From positions 496,001-560,000 of the forward strand of contig NW_017264194.1 in assembly GCF_001619985.1 (NCBI RefSeq): a stretch of 64,000 nucleotides of DNA. The letters are read 5' to 3'. This stretch comes from Xylona heveae TC161 (Eukaryota; Ascomycota; Xylonomycetes; Xylonales; Xylonaceae). Position numbers and translations under genes: made by a program. The notes below the pieces were generated by a model. It had not been told where the DNA came from. It searched no databases and saw only the letters and a list, made by a program, of their open reading frames with translations. Shown here one piece after another: positions 34,201-43,529 of the stretch (its first letter is position 1; each line of letters starts with the position of its first letter).

Positions 34201-35132
34201 ATTTTGATCGAGTGTTTTTAATGACATGGGTGCTTTCCTTGCTCCTGGTTCGTTCGCATCACCCGAACCCCCTCCGTCGTGGGACCGCAAAAGGCGGAAC
34301 CCATGGACCATGGGGCCCATGCTACCGTGATGCTTTCGCGTGTGGCCCTACGCACCGTCATGGTGGTCCGGGGGGGGTGTGTGTGTCCGTCCTTTCCCTC
34401 ATGCGAGCACTGCGCATCTCGATGATTATCCCTTCCCTTGGGGAGGGCGGGCTGTTTTGGCTTCTGCTTCCTCCGTAGGGCGAGTTCTAATTCTGCTCGA
34501 TCACGCATTTATTACTTGCCTCGACCCGCCAGCTTCCCAAGCCCTTAATTCTCTCCACAATCCGCGAAACACAAAAAGAAAAAGAACTACAACAACAAGA
34601 ACGACAACAACCACCTCGATCATAAGACAAACAACCTCTGGGAGATCAAACAAGAAAAAACAGCCCCCAAACTAGGTGCCTAGTCTGTCCTCGGGTTCAC
34701 AACACGCCAGGCATCCATCCCGCCTTTTCTCACCACGACTTCGCTTTTCTATTTGATAGGACCGGTCTCAGCTCTGGCCAATCCCCCGGGTGGATCGCCG
34801 TTGGGACGACCCGCGGCGCCGGCCGTTCTTGTTAGCCTATTTCAAGTCCCCGATAACTCTACTCGTGGCCGCTGTTCTCAAGACCCTCATCGAGGGTTCT
34901 TTAACTTCTCGACGCGCCCTCATCTTCTTAGAGGTACTTTTATCCAAATGCCCTTATCTTGTTCCCCCGGATCCCTCTGCCCCGGAAACGCGTGGGTCTC
35001 TTTGGTGACGATCATTTGGGCTAATCGCTTCCCATAGTGAAGCTGATACCCGATCCGCATTGTTGCGATACTGGTTGAATCATATTGCCGTGTCTCCTTT
35101 CCACCGCGTCTCTCGAATACCTGATACCCGTC
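28238..35132. other. 6.9-kb gene-poor region upstream of the C2H2 regulator
   Basis: I find no convincing protein gene, tRNA or mobile element here. Frames up to about 160 codons occur on both strands (for example 29165-29596 minus, 31120-31530 minus, 33649-34128 plus), but they overlap in several registers and show no domains. Landmarks are an A15 run near 33251-33265, G-rich tracts near 34368-34376 and a CA/GA-rich leader at 34565-34670. The last 1-1.5 kb probably forms a long 5' leader of the C2H2 gene, including a 29-codon upstream frame at 34948. Long regulatory upstream regions are typical of fungal developmental regulators, but that is inference. Confidence 0.45.
34948..35037 (+). promoter_or_regulatory. 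candidate upstream open reading frame
   Basis: An ATG at 34948 opens a 29-residue frame (MPLSCSPGSLCPGNAW and onward) that stops 95 nt before the C2H2 gene start. No other ATG lies between its stop and the main ATG. If the leader is transcribed this far, it is positioned to limit or tune translation of the regulator. Confidence 0.35.
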
Positions 35133-36860
35133 ATGACTTCTGCCGTGATCCACCAGAAAGCAATGTTTGGCCTCGAAGAACCGTCCGACTTTGTCCTATA
35201 CCCTGGTGTGCCGCGCGCCGAATTGGCGATGCATACTTCCTTGAGGAGAAATCCTCTGCTCGAGAGTGAACGCTCCTCCGAATATCTCATGGGAACTAGT
35301 CTCGACGCTCCCTTTGCTGATGCTTTCATGACCACTTACGATGCCTATCCATCTGCTCCTGCTTTCTCCTCAATACCCCCTCCTGTTTTTGACGTGAATC
35401 CATACGGCCTGGAGAGGTCGCAGGATGACCACTCTCATATCCCTTTTGGTCGGACTCCTTCGGGATCCCCTGCTGTTTCCGCGACCCACTCGTTTGAACA
35501 CCCTCCCTCCATTCTCTCCTCCGCCTCTGGAGCATCTATTCCTAGTGCCGCTTCTTCCGCCATGGGTTCTCCATATTCGTCGACCACGCAAACATTTTCA
35601 GGCGTCGACGCTTGGTCTGATTTCAGCCACGGTCTGGGTCTTGGGCCCAGCATCGTCCACTGCGACAGCTTTGGTCAGGAAAGCTTTACTACAGCTGCGC
35701 TCGATCATGATATTATCTGGTCCACTGATAAAGCTCAAGCGGGATTTGTTGGTAAGTTGTAGCTCCAGTCTATCCTCTACTGCAGAGACTAACACGCAAA
35801 TCTAGACCCGTCACTCATCCAGCACCTGCAGACCCCGATGTCTCAGGCTACCGTTACCGAATCATATCCTGGCGAGATTCCGTCGTTTCAAACCTCGCAG
35901 ATGCCCATAGTTCAACCTACCTCCCCCACGCCATCTGATGCCTCGTCGCATAGTCGACATCGGGGATCATCCAAATTCAAAACTGGAAACCAGTCTCCAC
36001 ATCTACGTACTCCATCTTTCCACCCCTACCAGCACGGGTCCGGTGCCAGACGTCTCTCGATCTCATCAAGTCATTCCAGAATCTCCCATGGAAGCCCGAG
36101 GTCGGGCAGCCTGGAATTTGAGGACGATGAGAAGGAAGGCCGACGATGTCCTAATCCCGAATGCCGGAAGGTGTTCAAGGACCTCAAGGCTCATATGCTT
36201 ACCCACCAGAGTGAGCGCCCCGAGAAATGTCCCATTGTGACCTGCGAGTACCATCAGAAGGGTTTCGCCAGAAAATATGACAAGAACCGGCACACCCTGA
36301 CCCATTACAAGGGGACTATGGTGTGTGGGTTTTGTCCGGGATCAGGCTCTTCAGCTGAGAAGAGCTTTAACCGCGCCGATGTATTCAAACGCCATTTGAC
36401 GTCTGTGCACGGCGTGGAGCAGACACCCCCGAATAGTCGCAAGAGGGCATCTACTGGCGCTTCTAGCAAGAAGCCACATGGTTATTCGCACGATGCAACT
36501 GGCAAATGTTCAACTTGTTCTGGTACTTTCAGCAATGCTCAGGACTTTTATGAACACTTGGACGACTGTGTGCTTCGGGTTGTCCAGCAAGAAGATCCGA
36601 GCGAAGCGACCAATGAACGACATCTGGCATCCATGGAAGGGGATGAGGCTCTCAAGGAGACTCTTGACAGACATGCACTCCCCTCGGGTGGCTCCCCCGC
36701 GTCACAGGGTGATCGCTCTGGCGACGCAGAGGATGATGAGGCCGACGATGATTGGAAGGAGGAAGACATTGACGGTGCCGTTACATCTGGTCGCTCAGCT
36801 ACCGATCGTGGCTTTTCTGGCCCTGGCGCGATCAAATCGAGTAAACCAAATCCCAGTTGA
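35133..36860 (+). CDS. C2H2 zinc-finger transcription factor, leaky-stop candidate
   Basis: Two exons, 35133-35751 and 35806-36860, give 557 aa. The 54-nt intron (GTAAGT to TCTAG) joins FVD to PSLIQ. The N-terminal half is Ser/Pro-rich and probably activating or disordered. Three C2H2-type fingers lie at about 321-408: CPNPEC..HMLTH, CPIVTC..HTLTH and a longer CGFC..HLTSVH. A fourth, imperfect finger (CSTC..HLDDC) lies at about 441-461. An acidic stretch follows (DAEDDEADDDWKEEDID). The frame ends at UGA (36858-36860) in the context AGT-TGA-CAA-TTA. The same frame then continues open to 37295. I do not know the name of this regulator. It sits behind the 6.9-kb gene-poor region, which fits a tightly controlled gene. 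Confidence 0.88.
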
Positions 36861-37295
36861 CAATTAACACATCCCCGGGGTGTCGCTTCGCACGTCGGGG
36901 GTGGTACTACCTCTATCAACAAGACAAGCCGCGCATCTGGTGGGAGAGCTCGTGGACTGACCTACTCCAAAGGCGGAGTGCCTCTTGTGAGCAAAGGTCG
37001 CAAGAAGAGAAAAGACTATCCTCTGTCATGGGGTTGTTCGGCTGACAAGATGAAGATGAAGAAGAGGGTGCTTTGCATCTACGATGGCCCAAGACGTCTA
37101 TGGAAAGATGATTTGATGCTTGACAATGAATTTGAGGTCCGCATGCGTCTTGGCGATGGCAAGTCATATGTGACTGATCTCGATGTTCAGACCATGAAGA
37201 GAGCAGAGGCCTTCCACGGGGCCACTGAAGAGGAAAAAGGCCCCTGGATCGAGGATGAAATCGCTCCAGTTGATATTCAAGAACTCATGTCTTGA
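36861..37295 (+). CDS. candidate readthrough extension of the C2H2 factor
   Basis: Directly after the UGA, the same frame runs open for 144 codons to a TGA at 37293-37295. The extension looks like protein: a Gly/Arg-rich part (SRASGGRARGLTYSKGG), a nuclear-localisation-like SKGRKKRKDYP, then an ordered block with aromatic and charged residues (KMKMKKRVLCIYDGPRRLW, MRLGDGKSYVTDLD) and an acidic end. Joined to the main frame it would give 702 residues including the one read at the stop. CAATTA after the stop matches the CARYYA readthrough context. No CAG or TAG acceptor occurs between the stop and about 37187, so an intron is unlikely. The alternatives are a recent nonsense mutation or a sequence error. 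Confidence 0.6.
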   Translation, partial: QLTHPRGVASHVGGGTTSINKTSRASGGRARGLTYSKGGVPLVSKGRKKRKDYPLSWGCSADKMKMKKRVLCIYDGPRRLWKDDLMLDNEFEVRMRLGDGKSYVTDLDVQTMKRAEAFHGATEEEKGPWIEDEIAPVDIQELMS

Positions 37296-38216
37296 TGATC
37301 ACCGTTTTACGATTCATGTATTTTTCTAGCTGTACTTATACCTCTCTCGTTTTTCCTTTTCTATTATCATTGGTCATTTGCTTTCCTATTTTCTCCGTTT
37401 ATTTGACTTCTCTGAAGCGCGACATGCATATTTTTTCGACCTATGCTTCACGTTCATATCTAGGGAATGTGTCATGGATGAGTTGAAGATTTGGCCTTAG
37501 TTTTTTTTTGGGTGGGGGGCCGGCCAAAAGTTGTGCCCTGTGGCCAAGACTTTTGATAAGGCCTTTTGTTCTTCAATTAGCGAGTTGTTACGATGGACGT
37601 CTCTCATTATCATCATTTTCATTATTTCTGTTCTCTCATCTTTTAACACATTTTCTTTTCATAGCTTTAGCCATCTGCCATATGATTGCTCAGGCAACGC
37701 GGGGTGAAATGCAGGTCATCGCCTTACAATTGTATCAAAGTTTTCTTGCTTTACTTGATTCATGACTTAAATGTGCATATCTGAGTTATCAGAATCAAGA
37801 ATGACCGGGTGAACATCTTTACTATGGAGACAAGATGAAGAGTGGCGCTTCTCGTGTGTAAAGTCAAGTCAACTAGGCTGCACGGACTTTGAGGCTTCTC
37901 GCCAGCCAAACGAGCGCTGGGCGGGAGGACCGAGACCCAGGCCGAGGCGACGGAGATACCCGCTCTGAAGCTTCCCCCAATGACATACCATTAGTACTTG
38001 TGCTCCCGATAACTCACTTACTGTTGTGTTGATTGCAATCACAATTAGAACTACTTTCTCTTCCCCGTCGAAACCTGACCCATTTTTTTATGACATCAGC
38101 TACTCTGAGGTCTTCGTGCAAAGTGCGCGCTTAAATACCATCTACGCTTACGACGTATTCCCTGGAGGATTTAGCAGCTAGAATCGGATTGAAAGACTTC
38201 CCCGTACAGGGCGGAC
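37296..38216. other. T-rich 3' UTR and csnA promoter
   Basis: This gap is 0.9 kb between same-strand genes. The first 480 bp are pyrimidine-rich (CTTTTCTATT, T9 at 37501-37509) and suit a 3' UTR. The remainder should hold the csnA promoter. No gene is seen. Confidence 0.45.
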
Positions 38217-39952
38217 ATGGCAGACGTCGTTGAGCCGGTGCAGGTGTCTGCGCCCTCTGGTTCCGGCCAAATAGCGCAGCCGTCTCAACAGTCCCAGGCC
38301 GTGGAGTTTCTGGTAAAAGGTATGTGTTGATTCTTGAGTCCGGTTGGTTTTGATGAAACGTTTTTGGCTAACGAGGATATTGATATGAAGAGACACCAAA
38401 GTTGGACCTTGAGGCGTACATTGCGAACTATGAAGGTTGGTTTGGACTTTTCTTATTATCTGACGTGCTTGAAATGTAAGCTTATGATCATGCAGGAAGA
38501 ACCCGTTTCGAAAGACTGCTTCATATCGGACGTACCTCTTCCTATCTTCACCAAGAGGCACTCAAGGGCGCAGTTAGTGAGGCCAAACAGGGCAAGGATG
38601 TTGGCCGCTATCAGATTGCTGTCCAGTTTCTGCAGCAGTATTCGCCGAATGACCCTGATGCGGTCCTTGACACGGCATGGATCGAAACCATGTCAAAACA
38701 GATCAAGGCAGAGACAGATCGACTGGAGTTTCAGCTTAGAGGATACAAGAATAATCTCATCAAAGAGAGTATAAGGGTACGATTCGGCTTAGAGGGAGCT
38801 TTCCTTTCCTCCTTTCTCTTTTGTGGGTTTGGAGACAGTTGAGGCTAATGAGTAGCAGATGGGCAATGAGGACCTCGGTAACTATTACCATTCGGTTGGC
38901 GAGCTACCGGCGGCATTCAAAGCCTATTCGCGCATGAGAGACTATTGTACGACTCCGAGGCACATCTTCGACATGTGCATGCGACTTGTGATGGTGGCGA
39001 TTGAGCAAGGGAACTGGATGGCTGTTCAGTCGAACATTATGAAGATTCGGAATATTCAGCAGAAGCCCGAGGAGGAAGCTAAGCTTCAGCCTTTCCTTTA
39101 TGCAAGCATGGGTCTTGCGCAGCTCGCCAGTGGCAATTATACAGAGGCTGCCACGAGCTTCCTACAAACGGATCCTAGTCTGGGGAGCCAGTTCAATACT
39201 GTTCTGAGCAGCAACGACATTGCTGTTTATGGTGCGCTCTGTGCCTTGGTCAGCATGGATCGCAACGGACTGCAGAGCAAAGTGCTGGAGAGCTCCTCGT
39301 TCCGTAACTTTTTGGAAATTGAGCCCCACCTTCGTCGCGCCATTTCGTTCTTCTGCAATTCCAAGTACTCGCAATGTCTGGAGATTTTGGAGGCATACAA
39401 GCCGGATTATCTACTTGACATTTATCTCCACCGGCATATCGCGAAGCTTTACCAGGAAGTCAGGAGTAAAAGTATTGTTCAATACTTTATTCCTTTTAGC
39501 ACCGTCGGTCTTTCTAGCATGGCCAATGCATTTGTAACGGATGAGGCATCCATTGCGGAAGAACTCGTGGACATGATCAAACGCGGGATTCTCGAAGCAC
39601 GAATCGATACACAGAACAGGGTATGTCTTGCTGTATACTAGTCCCCCCCCCCTTTTTTTTTTTGCGCTTCAAGAATAATGAGTTATCCGCTAATCTTCAT
39701 ATTTGGTGACTACAGCTACTCACTGCCAAAGCAACCAATCCTCGTTCAGGAGTACACCGGAGTGCCCTGACAATGGCGAAGAACTACGAACGTACCGCTC
39801 GCCTGCGCCTGATGCGCATGAACATGCTTAATGCCGGTCTGGAAGTGCGGGCGCCAAAGGCTGAGCTAGATTATGCACAGCTTAGCGATGTCTTCTCACG
39901 GCGGACTGGTATGAGACCTGGAGTTTCTGGCGCCGGCGGCGTTCGCATGTAA
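38217..39952 (+). CDS. csnA: COP9 signalosome subunit 1
   Basis: Five exons, 38217-38319, 38391-38435, 38496-38776, 38859-39620 and 39716-39952, give 475 aa. Exon 2 is only 45 nt; intron 1 appears to use an AAG acceptor, the only one that restores KETPKLDLEAYIANYEGRTRF. The sequence has the Csn1/RPN7-type helical repeats (GNEDLGNYYHSVGELPAAFKAYSRMRDYC, NWMAVQSNIMKI, YASMGLAQLASGNYTEAA) and a C-terminal PCI region (RHIAKLYQEVRSKSIVQYFIPFSTVGLSSMANAF). Csn1 is a scaffold subunit of the COP9 signalosome, which removes Nedd8 from cullins and so controls SCF ubiquitin ligases; in Aspergillus the complex is needed for light-controlled sexual development. Intron 4 holds a C10-T11 run. The gene looks complete. 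Confidence 0.95.
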
Positions 39953-40191
39953 CATGCTCGTGTGGCCTTGGTGGGAGCCGAATTTAAAAGAACAATACAT
40001 TTTACAATCATCGCATGGCATGGCGCAGCGGGGGGTTCTAGCATCGGCGTTGGCGTGTGCGTATTTAGCAAAAGGGGCTCGTGGACTTGAGTCATAGCTC
40101 ACTGTTTTCGTATCTAGTCTAGGGAGACTGCATTTGTTTCAATTTACCCGGTAAAAATAATGGAAACGTGCATGACAAGATTATGGTTCTT

Positions 40192-40195
<4 letters not shown>

Positions 40196-40224
<29 letters not shown>
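40196..40224. repeat. (GA)n microsatellite
   Basis: About 14 uninterrupted GA units lie roughly 240 bp after the csnA stop codon. This is a plain dinucleotide repeat, probably in or just past the csnA 3' UTR, and likely length-polymorphic. Confidence 0.9.
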
Positions 40225-40227
<3 letters not shown>

Positions 40228-40986
40228 CGTAATACGTGTTTGAGCACGTTGCTCGGAACATGATCGTGATGATGATGTCAATCATAGTGTCTTTAATTCA
40301 AGGCGGGCTTTGACTCGTTCCACATTAAAGTACGGGTATATTAGTTTCGTCCCGAATTTGAGGCCCCCCACACGAGGAAAGGGAATAGGGGGAGGGGTGG
40401 GAAAGGCAAGGGGTACGGTAACAAAACTCATGGCCACAACTACTAATTACATGATTCCAAGACAACGGATTTCCCAGCCGCAGTCCGGTAAGTTACAGTT
40501 ACACGTGGGAAAGCGCACAGATCTTGTCCATGTGGCATCGTGAGTGGCGCGAAGTTTTGTGATTCTGTGGTTTTTTGGTTTTGTGTTCCGTGCTGTGCTG
40601 CAAACCTAAATGCTAGAGAAAGTAAATATGAGTTTCTTACTTTTTGTGTGCTCTGTATGCTCTTTGTACGACGCAGGGGCTCTTGTGCTCTAGCGCTCTT
40701 GTCTCAGAGTGAGTCAGGAGTTCAATCAAAGACTCAAGACCCAAGACTCAACACAATACGACCTTTCTCTTCGCATTTTTTTTTTTTCTCTTTTTTTTGT
40801 CCTTTTTGTTGTTTGCAGTTAGACATATAAAGTAAATTTGGGTTGGGCAGGCAATACGTCGCATTCGTAAACACATCTGGGGATTCAGATTATTCAGATT
40901 AACGGTATGGAGGTGTTGTGACAGTGGTATTGTGACAGTGGTACAATGGTTGTGTATGAAGTAGAATACTAAAGTAAGAGAATGGT

Positions 40987-41154
40987 GGGATGTAAATGTA
41001 TGGAGAAGATACTACTGCCAAATAATGCTACGATTAAATGTACGGGAGAAAATAAGATGTGAGAGAATACTACGATGGAAATGTATGGAGAAGATGCTAC
41101 TGCAAAATAATGTTACGATGTAAATGTGTAGGAGAGAATAAAATGTAAGAGAGT
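40987..41154. repeat. 85-bp imperfect tandem duplication
   Basis: Two adjacent copies, about 40987-41070 and 41072-41154, share AAATGTATGGAGAAGAT, the CTACTGC.AAATAATG block and a purine-rich GGAGA.AATAA.ATGT.AGAGA end, at a spacing of 85 bp. Several substitutions and small indels separate them. No coding potential is seen. Confidence 0.65.
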
Positions 41155-41604
41155 GCGACAGACAAGTCTAACAAACAGAAAAGAAGGAAAGGGGGCAAAA
41201 CAAGCTATTGACCGAAAAAAAGTGCTACAAGTAGGTAAGGTAGTTACATGAAATATTGTATGCATAATGTGTAATGCATAATGCATGCAAGTTTTGACTT
41301 GTTGACATGGATATGAATATATGATAAGAGAGGTAAGTAAGGTATACACAGTACAAATGTACGTGGGTATTTGGGTAATGAACATGTTTACCTCTGTACC
41401 GGAGTACAGTGGTGTGGAGCACACGCGACTTGCCGGCAGACATTTGGAATTGCCGTGACTTGTCGGAATGAATATAAGAGTACAGTCCACATGAGGGGGG
41501 AACGTGTGGTGGTGCCTTGTGTTTTAGAGTCAAACAGGTGTTCTCTGCGGTCGTGGATGTTTTACTGTGCGGCGGTTGCGTGGTAGCAGACAGTAAGGAT
41601 TCAG

Positions 41605-41710
41605 GGCAAAACACATGGCGCAGGACTCAGGGCTCGGGACTCAGGGTTCAAGACTCAGGAGTCAGGGCTCAGGAAGCAGGAAGCAGGAAGCAGGAAGCAG
41701 GAAGCAGGAT
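41605..41710. repeat. minisatellite: GACTCAGGG-type and AGGAAGC units
   Basis: A run of degenerate GGACTCAGGGCT-like units (41633-41670) passes into five exact 7-bp AGGAAGC units (41671-41705) and a partial sixth. The array is short and strand-asymmetric. Confidence 0.8.
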
Positions 41711-41820
41711 AGGGCACAGGACAGAAATGATGATTACATATCGCTTGGATCTTCCACAGTAGATCCAGATCATGGAGATCCTTTTGACCATCAGTTCGCG
41801 GGGAGCTCCAGAACATTAGA

Positions 41821-42533
41821 TACCTTAGGTACCTTAGGTATCTTAAAGTTATTTTCCGTGGTTCCATGCTGGGCCCGACTCTATAGGAATACAGGATGTC
41901 GGGGCTGCACGAATAGCCGACAGATACCGAGAAAAGATGGAAGACATGACAGGGTACTGCACCTTTTAACTTACACTGTAGTAAGTAAGTTTACTGGGTG
42001 TGTTGGTGCACGGTAGAGCTCTAGCGGAAAAGAGGAAATGATTCCGTGCAATGGCTGATTTTGTGGCGACCTGATAGACGATTGGGCTTGGTGGGTGGAC
42101 GATTGCGAAAAGTGGTACGGGATATAATACTCTGTACATAAAGGTAGGTACCTTAGTGCCCATCGTGGAGGAAATGGAGGAGAATAGTCGTGGCGTCAAA
42201 CTCATAGAACGAGCCAGAGCTGACAATTTGGCAGTGGCAATCAAAAACTACGTGGCTGCGATCCAGACTCTCTAGCTGAACGCGGTAGCCCCTAATAGAA
42301 CGGCAACGCTCCACGGCGGGATGATCGTCCAGTAGAGTGACATTGCTTGTTAGAGTTTTGGGAATCTTTTAGCGGCAAGACCATGGGCCCAGGGACAGAC
42401 GGACAGACCAGGGACGGGAAGAAGATCGGGCTAGAGAAGGTACAGTGTAATACAACACAGTGTTATAGTGACAGATGGACAAGATTAAGTACCTGAACTT
42501 ATAACCAATGGTGCACCTAAGGTACCTAAGGTA
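41821..42533. repeat. segment bounded by 19-bp perfect inverted repeats
   Basis: TACCTTAGGTACCTTAGGT at 41821-41839 is the exact reverse complement of the 19 bases at 42515-42533. The outer ends are TA on both sides. The 675-bp interior has no credible gene and contains another GGTAGGTACCTTAG at 42143-42156. A short non-autonomous element with TA target sites is possible. The motif is a self-similar palindrome that recurs elsewhere in this window, so chance or a local motif family is also possible. Confidence 0.4.
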
Positions 42534-43529
42534 GGTATATGTACGGAGTGTCTCTTGGGACTATTTGGGGCCTGTCAGTTCTAGCGCTAGCTGAGCCCAG
42601 AGTCCGTTACAGTTAGAAGGTAGAGACGGCTCTGGCGAACTTTGCTGGGGACTTCCACATTAGGCCATTCCATCAATAAAACTAGGCTGCTTAGGCTTAA
42701 TCTGGTGCAGATGCTCTTTAACCCCAGTCAATCAAATCATCATCACAGTCCAAATTGATTCCCAGTAGACTGCCTGGCCATTCTACTACGGGACTTACGG
42801 GACGGTACTCTTTGGGCCATGAAGCTCTCGACAATTCCAGCTCTTTGGCACGCTTGTCCTTACCTTCCCTTCCCTTTGTAACCTTCATGCTGGGGTGCTT
42901 GTACAGCGGTTCATCGAGATGGTCCCTATTTGAGTAAAGCCTGCGAAGCTTCCCTCAGCTTGGGCGCCCACCCATGCGACGTGCATTTTGGGGGGCGTCA
43001 TGAGTGCTGCCATTACAGCGACGAGGAGATTGTTTTTTGGACTGGCGGGCCCCAGCTATGCGGCATGGCTCCTCCCGGGGTCCACCGATAACACATTATG
43101 TCGTGCTGCCTCACTACTCACGACTAACATTGTGCTAACTATGAGTTCCCTTTTCTTGCGAAATAATAGACTAGTCTGTACAGCATGTCGTCGGTTATTC
43201 CCCGGATTGTCTAGTCTAGTCCATGGATCGGAGAGTGCGATGCTCCACCGCCATGCATCTGGCGATGGGTGATGTATGCTTGATATATAAGAATGCCATG
43301 GCCTCACCTCTCTTCAGTTGCGTCCTGGTAGGGCTGCTGCTGGATGCCTTCTTCCATTGTCCTTTGAGCCAATAAGATACACTTTTTCTCTTCCTCTGCC
43401 AGATTGTTAGTATACTGTGTTTTTGCCAAACGCCAGCACGCTTTGATAATATTACTTTGCGATACAACCTACATCAGCCAATTGGACAATCAAGATTCGC
43501 CACTGAGGAAAGGGCGCCCTGCAACCACC

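Larger units (their letters stand above)
39953..43529. other. 3.6-kb repeat-rich intergenic region
   Basis: No convincing gene lies between csnA and the gene at 43530. The region is rich in simple and short repeats: a (GA)n tract, an 85-bp imperfect tandem duplication, a 7-bp minisatellite, and inverted CCTTAGG-type repeats bounding 713 bp. Each is listed separately. Small frames such as 41966-42244 on the minus strand show no domain. Confidence 0.5.

Noticed and set aside
36839-37190. An intron removing the in-frame TGA of the C2H2 gene
   Set aside because: GTAAAC at 36841 is a possible donor in phase 1, but no CAG or TAG lies between the stop and about 37187. AAG sites at 36923 and 36928 are in the wrong phase, the in-phase sites are poor, and the TTCAG at 37190 is out of phase and would need an intron of about 350 nt.
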